A stretch of DNA of 64,000 bases from Salminus brasiliensis (GCF_030463535.1 NC_132881.1:42366344-42430343); one strand, 5' to 3'. Shown: positions 42,250 through 53,035, numbered from the stretch's first letter. Program-made: numbers and translations. The notes: generated from the sequence alone by a model not told the origin.

Positions 42250-43585
42250 AAAAAATCATGTTTGCTATTAATATAGGCACAGGCATTAAATATTTTCGTT
42301 AATATACTGATTTCATTTTCATGCTTTACTTCAAGAGGAGCTAGACAACTACTACCTGCTTTAGAGTCTGAAGAGTTCAGGTTGAAAAATTCACAGAAGT
42401 CACAAAAGTTTGTGTTATAAATAATCTTTATTCATTTTTTATATGTAACTTTGTTTTATATGTGCTTTGTAATTTCTGGACTAAAGTTATTAAATAAATA
42501 AATACATTCATTAAAGTTGCTTGTTCTATTCCCTCTGTAAAACCCTGGATATTATAAAGTGTGGATGAGTGTTCTCTTACCTTTACTAAACAGTCAGTGA
42601 TGTATGAGCTTTTTAACATTTCCACAAGATTATAAGAGGTAGACGTTATTTGTGCTCAACAAAATGTCAGTATATTAAATCTTTTACAATGAAAACTGAG
42701 CCGTATATCAGACAAATAAATATAAACTGATTGTGGCCATTTAGGGAATTCAGAGTTATGTAATGTTATTAACAGAACCTTAACCCTTTGCTGATTATTA
42801 ATAAACATAAGAGCTTATTTACTGCTGATCACTGTGTGTTTTAACTGATGTTCAATTAATTATGTATTAAATGCAACTGAACTTTGAACTAAATGTAACC
42901 GATTCTATTAACGATCCAAACTTATATAATTATATAATTATACATAACCCTGACCTTACCTTTCACCCAACATCTATACCTATCCCTAGCTTTAACTTTA
43001 ATCCAAACTCAGCTCAAAACATTTACCAAACCTTAACCTGACCTTGAATTTGACCTTTAACAATTTTAACCCAACTGCAGCAATACAATAAAGCACAAAA
43101 GGACACAATGTATTACTAAAAGGATGCAATTCTGAGTAAAACTATAATTACAGGCTAAGTTGCCGCCATGTTTACGGTCCATGTGCATGTTAATGTGCAA
43201 CACTGATCTGCTGAGTGTTTTTCCTGTAGTCTGAATATGCAGATATCTTATAACTAATTGAAATGATCCAAGACTATGTGAAAGCTATAGGCTGTTGTTG
43301 TAGGAAAGGTAATAGCATGTAAAATGTTTTGTGATCCTGATACAGAAGTAATCAACGAACAATGTGTTCTTGCATCATGTGTCAATTCAGCCTCCTCTTC
43401 CAGCCAGGTCTGAAAGCACCATGGCACTGGCACTCACCGTCATGTGAGTGGAGGTGTTGGACTGCAGCTGTCTGCTAGGACTTGGTTATAACATAAGTAA
43501 GTCCATGTAGTCTACTGTAGGCACTGGTCGCACAATTTTACTTCTCACAAGAAGCAAAACTGGAGCTGGAGCAGGCCTCTATATG
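42250..43585. other. Block B downstream flank, no gene
   Basis: Collinear with 47500-48825 of block C and with parts of 36100-36500. Includes a short unamplified CCTTAACTTT-type stretch at 42940-43080. No coding sequence was recognised. Confidence 0.6.
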
Positions 43586-43599
43586 AGACCTAAACTCTG

Positions 43600-43830
43600 C
43601 ACAAACACTTTGCAGAAAGTTCATTTGGCAGCAAGTGGTTAACATAGCTGGCGCAGGCAGAGATGGTGTCAAAATGAAAAAAGAAAGTGAGCCGCTGCAT
43701 GTCGCGTGTTCTGAGTGCTGAGGGCTGCTGGGTGACCACGACAGCAGAAGCTGTTATCAGTGAGAGAACAGTGGTTACAGTCACTACTATCGGCAAACTA
43801 AGCGGCCTTGATCCAAGCACAGAAACTTTC
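43600..43830 (-). pseudogene. Block B copy of the minus-strand hydrophobic ORF
   Basis: Minus-strand reading gives SRPLSLPIVVTVTTVLSLIT, then ASAVVVTQQPSAL, against SRPRSLLTVVTITTVLSLMT, then LLLLSWFPSSS at 37731-37916. A 2-bp length difference after LSLIT changes the frame, and the starting ATG is absent. If 37731-37916 is a real exon, this is its dead copy. Confidence 0.3.
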
Positions 43831-43904
43831 TGTTTTAAAACAGCCGCTCTTAAGACCACAACATGGTTTTTGCTTTGACAAAAGAAAATATTCAGGGTCA
43901 CCAT

Positions 43905-44185
43905 ATGTCCTAAACCTAACCTTTAAACCTAACCTGAACCTTAACTTCAGCCTAAACCTAATCATTAACCTTAACTTTCAACCAAATCCAATCTAACCCT
44001 TAACTTCAACCATTAAAACATTAACCTAATCCTTAACCTCATCCTAACCTTAACTTTAACCCAAACCTAATCCTCACCTTAACTACAACCTTTAAAACAA
44101 TAACCTAATTACTAACCTAACCCTAACCTTAACTTTAATCTACACCCAAACCTAATCCTCACCTTAACTACAACCTAAAACCTGA
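43905..44185. repeat. CCTAACCTTAACTTTAACCC-type degenerate array
   Basis: Loose 20-40 bp repeats of CCTTAACTTTAACCCAAACC, TAATCCTCACCTTAACTACAAC and similar. The same block stands at 49155-49345. It uses the same wording as the large 36-bp array near 34 kb but is irregular and short. Confidence 0.75.
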
Positions 44186-44936
44186 AGGATGTTGCAGGCA
44201 GCAGATCGCTCTCCACGGCGTCTCCAGACTCTGTCACGTCTGTCACATGTGCTCAGTGTGAACCTGCTTTCATCTGTGAAGAGCACAGGGCGCCAGTGGC
44301 CAATTTGCCATTCTTGGTGTTCTCTGGTAAATGCCAAGCATCTTGCACGGTGTTGGGCTGTGAGCACAACCCCCATCTGTGGACGTCAGCCCTCATACCA
44401 TCCTCATGGAGTCGGTTTCTAACCATTTGTGCAGACACATACACATATGTGGCCTGCTGGAGGTCATTTTGCAGGGCTCTGGCAGTGCTCATCCTGTTCC
44501 TCCTTGCACAAAGGCGGAGGTAGCGGTCCTGCTGCTGGGTTGTTGCCCTCCCACAGCCTCCTCCACGTCTCCTGGTGTACTGACAGACACAGCAAACCTT
44601 CTTGCCACAGCTCGCATTGATGTGCCATCCTGGATGAGCTGCACTACCTGAGCTACTTGTGTGGGTTGTAGAGTCCGTCTCATGCTACCACGAGTGTGAA
44701 AGCACCAACAACATTCAAAAGTGATCAAAACATCAGCCAGAAAGCATAGGTACTGAGAAGTGGTCTGTGGTCCCCACCTGCAGAACCACTCCTTTATTGA
44801 GTGTCTTGCTAACTGCCAATAAGTTCCACCTGTTGTCGATTCCATTTGCACAACAGCATGTAAAATTGATTATCAATCAGTGTTGCTTCAGTGGACAGTT
44901 TGATTTCACAGAAGTTTGATTTACTTGAAGCAGTGT
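44185..44936 (-). mobile_element. Tc1-like element, truncated, with transposase remnants
   Basis: The 5' end on the minus strand is at 44936 (ACACTGCTTCAAGTAAATCA). The transposase starts at 44682 with [20 protein letters not shown], then [15 protein letters not shown], an HTH region. A deletion follows, then [24 protein letters not shown] and the second catalytic box VLFTDESRF near 44285 in shifted frames. The copy ends at ACATCCTTCAGG (44185), before the last catalytic residue and the 3' terminal repeat. Block C lacks it. Confidence 0.85.
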
Positions 44937-44939
44937 ATA

Positions 44940-45470
44940 AATATATATATATATATATTAATGTACACAAACATAGCCGCACAATTTTATAGGTAATTGA
45001 CTTCTGCCAATTCCACTGCCACAGTCAGTCTTACAAGTCAAACAGCCAAACCACGGTGGTCACCCATGTTTTTTTTTAAACCCAACATATGGGCACCCTA
45101 CAATTAGAAATATATGAAATATATATTTGCTGGCTTTTTCTGTGGCATTTCTTCTTAACCAATCACAGACTGTGTCTCAAACCACATACTATCATACAAT
45201 ACAGTACATATTATACTAATCACACAGTTCACAGTACTGTTATCGCCTATTGTTTCTGATGTACTACTTAGTATAGAAGTGTGCTATTGGACATTGGTAG
45301 TCAAAGTGATTTCACCTTGTTTTCTGATTTTTTTTTAGCAACAAGCAGCTCACCAGTCTTTGGTACCATATGCCTCTTCTAATTGACATATATTTAAGTG
45401 TTGAACAAAGACATTTAATTCCCAGGGGATGTTGTGGAACAATCCTGATCCAGAAGAACCCACTGTTCTG
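44940..45470. other. Block B end, paralogous to 49540-50085
   Basis: ATTAATGTACACAAACAT, AAACCACGGTGGTCACCCAT and GTACTACTTAGTATAGA are shared with block C. A (TA)n run lies at 44941-44958. No gene was seen. Confidence 0.6.
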
Positions 45471-45473
45471 CAA

Positions 45474-45524
45474 CACTGAGATTAATAACTGATCAGCACA
45501 TTGATTTATCTACTCAGACTTTAG
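45474..45524. repeat. Single diverged 68-bp satellite unit
   Basis: CAACACTGAGATTAATAACT, GATCAGCACATTGATTTATC and TACTCAGACTTTAGTAGG are one satellite unit with a small deletion. It lies at the block B/C junction, in the position where the full array stands before block B. Confidence 0.9.
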
Positions 45525-45850
45525 TAGGAAATTGAGTTTGTTAAGAAGCCATTTGCCAACTTTCCGATAAAAGTAAGTGTAATGATTGTATTTTTTACTA
45601 AAGTAATAATGATGTTTCTTTTAAGGACTTTATTTTCTCAATGTATTCGTTAAGTATTTCTAACAGTGTTAGAAACATTCTAAATATGGTTCTAGTTCTC
45701 CATGTAAAGAACACTGAGCTTTCTTCCATTTCTATGAGAATTTTTTTTCTTTATCACATGCTGAAGGTGTGATTCTTTGGTTAGTGTTTGTTATTATCAC
45801 ACCAGAGGTGATATGATAGGTGTAAAAGGTGCAAATGCTTTGGTTAACCT

Positions 45851-46048
45851 TGAGTCACAAGTGTGGAAAAAATTTGTTTTATAAGGGCTGTGTTATGCAG
45901 CGGAGTGCTGTGTATATATATACTGTTGATGCTACGCATAGAAACAAGTATCTGATCAGCCTGAACTGTCTGACTGAACCCGTCCCGATCATTTAGAATT
46001 GACTTGCAAGCTTGAGCTCCCTGGTGGCCACCGTTCTTTCCACAGCAG
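45851..46048 (+). promoter_or_regulatory. ART copy 3 promoter and 5' UTR exon
   Basis: TGAGTCA at 45851-45857 and TATAAG at 45880-45885 lie upstream of a candidate noncoding exon that ends GGTGGCCACC...CACAGCAG|GTCAGT at 46048. Copy 4 has the same arrangement (TATATAAG at 50589, CACAGCAG|GTCAGT at 50813). Confidence 0.55.
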
Positions 46049-46277
46049 GTCAGTAACGTATCTTTGCACTTGTGTTGTTATTATGGTGTTATTGTGTCTA
46101 ATTGGTTATCAGACAATTTCATTGCAAGTGTTTCAAGTGACTATCAATTCTTTCGCCACAAATTTATATTTTTACCCAAAAATATATTTCTTATATTTTT
46201 CTATGATCTATTTTCTATTATTGTCACATAATTGAGTTCATCAAACCCACTAAATTCTGTCTTTAGTCTTGAGCTGT

Positions 46278-46340
46278 ATGAAGATGACTGTATTGATGGT
46301 CAGTATGCTGTTACTGCTGACAGCTTTGTCTATAAGGAAG
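46278..46340 (+). CDS. ART copy 3, signal-peptide exon
   Basis: The exon starts after CTGTCTTTAG at 46266 and has 11 noncoding bases before the ATG. It encodes 21 residues with the hydrophobic core LMVSMLLLLTALS and ends AAG|GTAAGG in phase 0. It joins in frame to the catalytic exon at the predicted acceptor 46583. Confidence 0.85.
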
Positions 46341-46583
46341 GTAAGGGTCATTTCTACACAGTGAGTAAATCTCAAATTCATTATTAGAAGCATAAGTTTA
46401 GAGCTTGGTGGTGTGCTAGTTTGCGGATTCAGAGAGAATATCAGTCACAGCAGCAGCAACAAGCTAATGGAGACGCGTCAAAATGTACTTACATGCTTAC
46501 ATTTTATGAAAGCTGCCACTGAAATATCAGGTAACTGTACATTATGGTATGTTTTCAATGTGCTTGATCATTTCCTTGGTCAG

Positions 46584-47312
46584 GCGCTGCCCCTGGACAT
46601 GGCCTACAACTCTGTGGATGACTCTTTTAGAGGCTGCAGTAAGGAAATGTCTAAATTAGTCAAGAGAAAGTTAATTGAAGATGAACAACAGCACACCCCT
46701 GGTTTCTCAACTGCCTGGACAAATGCACTTCAGAGCTGCACTAAAGGTGGACTCAATGTAAACCAGTCTGCTGCCATTTACCTGTACACTCAGGACTATT
46801 CCTTTAATCCAGAGTGCTCATATAAACAGTTCAACAAAGCCTGTAAGGAAGGAAAAGCAGCGTATCTGAAAGGAGACTTTCCGTTTTACACTCTGTATTA
46901 CTTTTTGACTAAAGCTGTTCAAGCGCTCAAACAAAGAAAGTGTGTGACGGTGTATCGCAGAACCAATTATACATATAACCTAGTCGTCCCAAAACAAAGA
47001 ATTCGATTCGGGTCGTTTGCTTCCAGCTCTTTGACAATGAACCTGTTTAATTATGGAAAAGTTTCCTGTTTTAGGATTAAAACTTGTTTTGGAGCCAAAC
47101 TGGGAAAATACTCAGCTCTGCAACACGAGAAAGAGGTGCTCATTCCTCCCTACGAGGTCTTCCTCATCACTGACATCAACACAAAAGACCTGGCCAGAGA
47201 TATGAAGTGTAAAGTCGTATACGACCTCAAAAGCGACGGTACTAAAAGTGCTCTGAACTGCAAAAAAATTGCTGTTAGTTCAGAGGATCAGCAGTGGAGC
47301 CATCTGTTTTAG
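46584..47312 (+). CDS. Ecto-ADP-ribosyltransferase copy 3, catalytic exon
   Basis: Encodes 242 residues (263 with the signal exon) of an arginine-type ecto-ADP-ribosyltransferase. R146 is in VTVYRR, the serine motif FGSFASSSL is at 164-171, and the ExE box is E203/E205 in HEKEVLIPPYE. The usual acceptor CTCTGCAG plus the first exon bases, present in copies 1, 2, 4 and 5, is missing: a 13-14 bp deletion joins TTTCC to TTGGTCAG. The AG inside the former Gly-Gln codons is the best remaining acceptor. Splicing there would drop four residues (SSGQ in the others) and keep the frame, giving ALPLDMAYNS directly after the leader. The C-terminus is polar with no GPI tail. If the weak acceptor is not used, this gene is silent at the protein level. 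Confidence 0.85.
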   Translation, partial: ALPLDMAYNSVDDSFRGCSKEMSKLVKRKLIEDEQQHTPGFSTAWTNALQSCTKGGLNVNQSAAIYLYTQDYSFNPECSYKQFNKACKEGKAAYLKGDFPFYTLYYFLTKAVQALKQRKCVTVYRRTNYTYNLVVPKQRIRFGSFASSSLTMNLFNYGKVSCFRIKTCFGAKLGKYSALQHEKEVLIPPYEVFLITDINTKDLARDMKCKVVYDLKSDGTKSALNCKKIAVSSEDQQWSHLF

Positions 47313-48820
47313 CAACACTTCAGCTGGTCATAAAAAGACTGATCATAGATTAGAGGTCATTGAGAGGAAGCATCCGACTCAGTGGTCAGTTCTTATCATC
47401 TGGTCATCTTTAATAAATGCTGCATTTTACTGATTTGCACTGCGTTTGTTATGCTGAGATGCTGATGTTTGTGCTCATCTCAGAGCCTCACTGTACACCA
47501 CCTGCTTCTAAATGTGTGAAATATCATATTTGCTATTAATATAGGGACAGACATTAAGTATTTCTGTTAATATACTGATTTCATTTTCATGCTCTACTTC
47601 GAGAGGAGCTAGACAACTACCACCTGCTTTAAAGTCTGAAGAGTTCAGGTTGAAAAATTCACAGAAGTCACAAAAGTTTGTGTTATAAATAATCTTTATT
47701 TGTTTTTTTTTATATGTAACTTTGTTTTATATGTGCTTTGTAATTTCTGGACTATTCCCTCTGTAAAACTCCTATATTGGCTATTATAATGGAGTGTGGG
47801 TAAGTGTTCTCTTACCTTTACTAAACAGTCAGTGATGTATGAGCTTTTTAACATTTCCACAGGATTATAAGAGGTAGACGTTATTTGTGCTCCACAAAAC
47901 ATCAGCATATTTTCTTTTTTTGAATGAACACTGAGCAGTATATCAGACAGAACCAGAAAAATATAGATATAAACTGATTGTGGCCATTCTGAGGATTCAG
48001 AGTTATGTAATGTTAATTAACAGAATCTTTGCTGATTATTAATAAACATAAGAGCTTATTTACTGCTGATCACTGTGTGTTTTAACTGATGTTCAATTAA
48101 TTATTTATTAAATGCAAATGAACTTTGAACTGAATGTAACCGATTCTACTAACCATCCAAACTTACATATAACCCTGACCTTACCTTTCACCCAACATCT
48201 ATACCTATCCCTAGCTTTAACTTTAATCCAAACTTAAACTTAACCCTAATCTTAATGTCAGCTCAAAACATTAACCAAACCTTAACCTGACCTTGAATTT
48301 GACCTTTAACAATTTTAACCCAACTGCAGCAATACAATACAGCACACAAGGACACCATGCATTACTAAAATGATGCAAGACTGAGTAAAACTATAATTAC
48401 AGGCTAAGTTGCCGCCATGTTTACGGTCCATGTGCATGTTAATGTGCAACACTAATCTGCTGAGTGTTTTTCCTGTAGTCTGAATATGCAGATATCTTAT
48501 AACTAATTGAAATGATCCAAGACTATGTGAAAGCTATAGGCTGTTGTTGTAGGAAAGGTAATAGCATGTAAAATGTTTTGTGATCCTGATACAGAAGTAA
48601 CCAACGAACAATGTGTTCTTGCATCATGCGGCAATTCAGCCTCCTCTTCAAGCCAGGTCTGAAAGCACCATGGCACTGGCACTCACCGCCATGTGAGTGG
48701 AGGTGTTGGACTGCAGCTGTCTGCTAGGACTTGGTTATAACATAAGTAAGTCCATGTAGTCTACTGTAGGCACTGGTCGCACAATTTTACTTCTCACAAG
48801 AAGCAAAACTGGAGCTGGAG
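47313..48820. other. Block C downstream flank, no gene
   Basis: Contains AATAAA at 47412 as a likely poly(A) signal for copy 3. The rest is collinear with 42110-43580, including a short CCTTAACTTT-type stretch at 48170-48320. Confidence 0.6.
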
Positions 48821-48869
48821 CAGGCCTCTATATGAGACCTAAACTCTGCACAAACACAAACACAGAAAG

Positions 48870-49154
48870 TTCATTTGGCAGCAAGTGGTTAACATAGCTG
48901 GCGCAGGCAGAGATGGTGTCAAAATGAAAAAAGAAAGTGAGCCGCTGCACGTCGTGTGTTCTGAGTGCTGAGGGCTGCTGGGTGACCACGACAGCAGAAG
49001 CTGTTATCAGTGAGAGAACAGTGGTTAAAGTCACTACTATCGGCAAACTAAGCGGCCTTGATCCAAGCACAGAAACTTTCTGTTTTAAAACAGCCGCTCT
49101 TAAGACCACAACATGGTTTTTGCTTTGACAAAAGAAAATATTCAGGGTCACCAT
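48870..49154 (-). pseudogene. Block C copy of the minus-strand hydrophobic ORF
   Basis: Nearly the same as the block B copy (SRPLSLPIVVTLTTVLSLIT), with the same 2-bp difference from 37731-37916. An open frame of 108 codons runs through it from an unrelated upstream ATG, so openness alone is not evidence of a gene. Confidence 0.3.
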
Positions 49155-49345
49155 ATGTCCTAAACCTAACCTTTAAACCTAACCTGAACCTTAACTTCAG
49201 CCCAAACCTAATCCTTAACCTTAACTTTCAACCAAATCCAATCTAACCCTTAACTTCAACCATTAAAACATTAACCTAATCCTTAACCTCATCCTAACCT
49301 TAACTTTAACCCAAACCTAATCCTCACCTTAACTACAACCTTTGT
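49155..49345. repeat. CCTAACCTTAACTT-type degenerate array (block C)
   Basis: Counterpart of 43905-44185. Confidence 0.75.
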
Positions 49346-49425
49346 TATGTTTGTCGGACTCCAGGAAGAATAGCTGCTATTGTAATAGCAGCTAATGGGG
49401 ATCCAAATAAAGCAACAGTAAAACA
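49345..49425 (+). mobile_element. LINE/SINE 3' tail fragment
   Basis: GGACTCCAGGAAGAATAGCT, GCTATTGTAATAGCAGCTAA and TGGGGATCCAAATAAA resemble a common 3'-terminal sequence of fish retroelements. It is absent from block B at the corresponding place. Confidence 0.5.
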
Positions 49426-50159
49426 CACACAGCAAATTCATGAGTACAATTGTGAGACACATGAAATGTAAGGAGATGGTTTTAGTCATATGCTGTAAAG
49501 GCTATTTATTAGATTTGATAAATGAGTAAATGTATATATTTATATTAATGTACACAAACATTGCTGCACAATTTTATAGGTATTTGACTTCTGCCACTTC
49601 CACTGCCACAGTCTTACAAGTCAAACAGCCAAACCACGGTGGTCACCCATGTGGCCCCAGTGGGCTTTTTTAAAAAACATTTTTTTTAAACCAACATATG
49701 GGCACCCTACAATTAGAAATATATGAAATATATGTCTGCTGGCTTTTTCTGTGGCATTTCTTCCTAACAGACTGTGTCTCAAACCACATACTACTATACT
49801 ATACAGTACATATTATACTAATCACAAAGTTCACAGTACTGTTATCTCCTATTGTTTCTGATGTACTACTTAGTATAGACGTGTGCTACTGGACATTGGT
49901 AGTCAAAGTGATTTCACCTTGTTTTCAGATTTATTTTTTTTTAGCAACAAGCAGCTCACCAGTCTTTGGTATCAAATGCCTCTTCTAATGTACTTATTTT
50001 TTATTGTTCAAGTGTTCAATTACATTTAATTCCCAGGGGATGTTGTGGAACAACCCTGATCCCGAAGAACCCACTGTTCTGCACATGAGTGGGCTAGGTG
50101 GGTTCCAGGTGGGAATGGGTTCTAAATGGGTTTATACGTACATTTTTAGGGGGGGGGGG

Positions 50160-50305
50160 TGCAATCAATGCTCCAGAATCTAGTAGAAAGCCTTCTTCCC
50201 TGGACAGTAGAGACAGATACTCTAACAAAAACAGGAAAATATCTTAATTACTGAAGAAACAATTAATGACCAGGTGTCCCAATACTTTTGTCCATATAGC
50301 ATAAG
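50160..50305 (-). mobile_element. Tc1-type MITE, 5' end, reverse
   Basis: ATGCTCCAGAATCTAGTAGA, AAGCCTTCTTCCCTGGACAG and the terminal GTGTCCCAATACTTTTGTCC ATATAGC. A (G)11 run precedes it. It lies just past the end of block C. Confidence 0.75.
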
Positions 50306-50529
50306 GCCATACTGAACACAGACACTGAATTTCTGAATTTTATATATATTCCTAGTAGCTGTTAGAAGCCAGTCTTGATTTGAGACTCTCGTTCTCCTTC
50401 TAATGCATACTGAGCTTTCTTATCTTTGCATCAATTTTGTCACATGCTGAACGTGTGATTCTTTGTTTAGAGCTCATCACACCACAGAGAACACTGTATA
50501 TGTAAAAGATGTAGATACTCTGGTTGCCC

Positions 50530-50813
50530 TTTAGTCACAAGTGAGGAAAAGGCAGAACTGACAACCACATTTCTAAATCTAGCAGGGGTATATAAGGGTT
50601 CTGCAGAGTTGGGCGTGAACATATCACATATATAAACTTATGGTCAGCTACGCAAAGAAATAAACCTCTCTGGTTTTAGTACAAGTTTTATGCAACTTGA
50701 ACCGTCTGACCAACTTCTTGACCATCATGGTTTCATCCTGGACGATGAAATCTTAAAGCGAACATTTTCAGCAAGGTGGAGCTCACTGGTGGCCACTGCT
50801 CTTTTCACAGCAG
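50530..50813 (+). promoter_or_regulatory. ART copy 4 promoter and 5' UTR exon
   Basis: TTAGTCACAAGTGAGG at 50531 matches the AP-1-like site of copies 2 and 3 with one change. TATATAAG at 50589-50596 is a strong TATA box. The candidate noncoding exon ends CACAGCAG|GTCAGT at 50813. Confidence 0.6.
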
Positions 50814-50959
50814 GTCAGTAAAAGGTCTTAGTTCGTTGCTGTTAGCAAGGTCATAGTCATGAACAGAACACTGGGGGGACCAAGGTACCATTATAGGGAA
50901 TTCAGTAACTCATGGGATGATTATTTAATTAGTACTATTATTATTACTATTATTAGTAG

Positions 50960-51080
50960 TAGTAGGCTCTGTTTGCTCAAGGGCCCAACAGCAGCAGCTT
51001 GCCAAGCCCGGGAATCGAACCCACAACCCTATTATTGATAGCCCAGAGCTCTAAGCACTGAGCTACCACTGCCCAGACTG
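50960..51080 (+). repeat. SINE-like fragment in ART copy 4 intron
   Basis: TGCTCAAGGGCCCAACAGCA, GGGAATCGAACCCACAACCC and AGCACTGAGCTACCACTGCC match the 3' half of the element at 54845-55120. The GAATCGAACCC segment is B-box-like. Confidence 0.7.
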
Positions 51081-51640
51081 ACATCACTTGATTTAGTCTA
51101 ATATTTCAGTGTTTGTGGACTCAATGATGTCATTTTCTGATAGCCCACAGATCTCCATGCTTAGTGGGCGGATTTTCCGACATTACCCAAATGGAGTAAA
51201 GTAGTATTTACTAGATAATAATCTGGAAAAAACAACCTTTCATTGAGGGATTTGAATGCAGTATAAAGCGACTGTAGATACAAATGCTGACATGAAATTA
51301 ATGCGAAATCCAGGACATTTAACAACAATCCCAGCTGGATGCATTTTTTACATCCCAAAAAAGACCATGTCCTGAAAAAGGTGGAATTATAGGAAACAAT
51401 ACAGGGAATGTTTTTAGTTTTATATATTTTTTACAATATATTAAGGGGGGGGGGGGGCGTATCCCTCCCAATATATATTGTGACTACAGCCTTGGTTGTA
51501 GTGTTATTGTAGTTGTAGTGTAACCTTGTCTACAGTACAGTACCCCAAATATACTGTATTTATGATTAATGATTTTCAAGTGAACTGAACTGATTCTCTC
51601 TGCAGTCCTGCTGTTTATCTGTTAAAAACACCTGAGCTGT

Positions 51641-51703
51641 ATGAAGATGACCGTGTCTGTGGTCAGTCTTTTCCTGCTTACCGTTTCATTGTCTATAAGG
51701 AAG
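51641..51703 (+). CDS. ART copy 4, signal-peptide exon
   Basis: The exon begins at 51606 after CTCTCTGCAG. The ATG at 51641 opens a 21-residue leader with core VVSLFLLTVSL and ends AAG|GTAGGA in phase 0. It is the same length and phase as the leaders of copies 3 and 5. Confidence 0.85.
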
Positions 51704-51895
51704 GTAGGAGCCATATTTATTGATACCATGACTAAATCACACACCAATCACTAGAAACACAGAAACAACAGTCACAACAGCAGCATCAATTTTATTTAGA
51801 CACACGAAACCATCCTTTCTCCTGAAAGCTGCCATTGAATTATCATCTAACTGTTGTGTTTTTTTTTTTAACATGCTTGATCATTCCTTCTGCAG

Positions 51896-52636
51896 AGCAG
51901 TGGTCAGGTTGTGCCCCTGGACATGGCTGTAAACTCCATAGACGACTCTTTTGAAGGCTGCAGTGAGAAAATGTCTAAGAAAGTCATGACTGAATACTTC
52001 GAAAAGGAAACTAAGGAAGGTTACTGTAAAGACGCCTGGAAAAATGCACTGAGTAATCACACCAAAGGCAGTCTGGGGGAATACCAGTCTGCTGCCATTC
52101 ACTTGTACACACAACCCAAAGAAATTAATAAACAATGCTCATATGTCCAGTTCAACGACGCCTGCCGTGAAGGAAAGGGTGCATATGTGTCAGGTAATTT
52201 TCAGTTTTACACACTGTATTACTTTTTAACTGATGCCATTCAAAAACTAAAGAAAAGATGGACTCAAATGTGGTGTGTAACCGCATATCGCAGAACCAAA
52301 CTCACATTTACCGAACTGGCCATCAAACAAAAAATCCGATTTGGGTCATTCACTTCCAGCTCTTTAAAAAAAAAGTGTATCAATTTCGGAAATGTGACCT
52401 GTTTTAAGATTAATACCTGTTTCGGAGCAAAACTGGGAAAATATTCAGCTGTCAAACACGAGGAAGAGGTGCTCATTCCTCCATATGAGGTCTTTAGAGT
52501 CACTGGCATAAAGAATCACACCAATAAGAATAAACTGTGGTGCCAGGTGGTGTATGAGCTCAAAAGTGCTGGTAAGAGGAGTGATCTTCAATGCAATAAA
52601 ACAAACACAGAACCATATCCAGAAACTCTAGTGTAG
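51896..52636 (+). CDS. Ecto-ADP-ribosyltransferase copy 4, catalytic exon
   Basis: Encodes 246 residues (267 with the leader) of an arginine-type ecto-ADP-ribosyltransferase. The acceptor is TTCTGCAG. The conserved arginine is R153 in AYRRT, the serine motif FGSFTSSSL is at 170-178, and the ExE box is E210/E212 in HEEEVLIPPYE. The first 110 bp resemble copies 2 and 3 (GCSEKMSKKV against GCSKEMSKLV), but the rest is clearly diverged, so it took no part in the recent homogenisation. The NQS sequon of the other copies is replaced by YQS. A five-residue insertion (RWTQMW) lies just before the VTAYRR strand. The C-terminus TNTEPYPETLV is polar, without a GPI tail. Likely secreted; substrate unknown. 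Confidence 0.92.
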   Translation, partial: SSGQVVPLDMAVNSIDDSFEGCSEKMSKKVMTEYFEKETKEGYCKDAWKNALSNHTKGSLGEYQSAAIHLYTQPKEINKQCSYVQFNDACREGKGAYVSGNFQFYTLYYFLTDAIQKLKKRWTQMWCVTAYRRTKLTFTELAIKQKIRFGSFTSSSLKKKCINFGNVTCFKINTCFGAKLGKYSAVKHEEEVLIPPYEVFRVTGIKNHTNKNKLWCQVVYELKSAGKRSDLQCNKTNTEPYPETLV

Positions 52637-52689
52637 TGTAACCTTTTATTAGAACTGTAATAACACCAATAACGGCTCGACCCGCCATC

Positions 52690-53035
52690 CCTCAAAATCT
52701 GTGGAAGACAAGCGTCCAGGCTTTTTACTGTCCTGCACCAAAGTGGTAGAACAAGATTCCCCTGGGTGTCCGAACGGCCGAGTCGCTCGCTGTCTTCAAA
52801 CCCAGACTGAAGACCCTCCTCTTCCGAGTGTACTTGGACTAATAGCAGAGTACTATGGTCACCTTATTGTCTTGTGTTTAGTAATGTCTAAACTTAGAGG
52901 TATCCTTGAACTATTAGTCTATTCTAACTAGCTGAGGTTTTTCTTGGGTAAATAGCAAAACGCTACTTTTGTAAGTCGCTCTGGAGAGGAGCGTCTGCTA
53001 AATGCCTTAAATGTAAATGTAATTTAAATGTAACA
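52690..53035 (+). mobile_element. LINE 3' end in ART copy 4 3' flank
   Basis: The coding end is recognisable as FLLSCTKVVEQDSPGCPNGR in a shifted frame of the usual W-N-x-L-P...R-T-A-E-S-L ending. CTGAAGACCCTCCTCTTCCG AGTGTACTTGG follows, then a 3' UTR and the tail AAGTCGCTCTGGAGAGGAGC GTCTGCTAAATGCC with ATGTAA repeats. Confidence 0.7.

Larger units (their letters stand above)
41150..45475 (+). repeat. Segmental duplication block B (carries ART copy 2)
   Basis: Aligns in order with 45520-50085 (block C). The blocks share GAGTTTGTTAAGAAGCCATT TGCCAAC at their starts and GGGATGTTGTGGAACAA and GAAGAACCCACTGTTCTGCA at their ends, with a few percent divergence by eye. Differences are two deletions in B's ART gene, the Tc1 fragment in B (44185-44936), and a LINE/SINE tail in C (49345-49425). 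Confidence 0.9.
45476..50085 (+). repeat. Segmental duplication block C (carries ART copy 3)
   Basis: Sister of block B, head to tail. It keeps the complete promoter, leader exons and full catalytic exon of the ART gene, all of which are damaged in B. Confidence 0.9.

Noticed and set aside
42940-43080. True interstitial telomeric repeat
   Set aside because: The wording (CCTTAACTTTAACCC, CCTGACC) is related to but not built from exact TTAGGG/CCCTAA hexamers.
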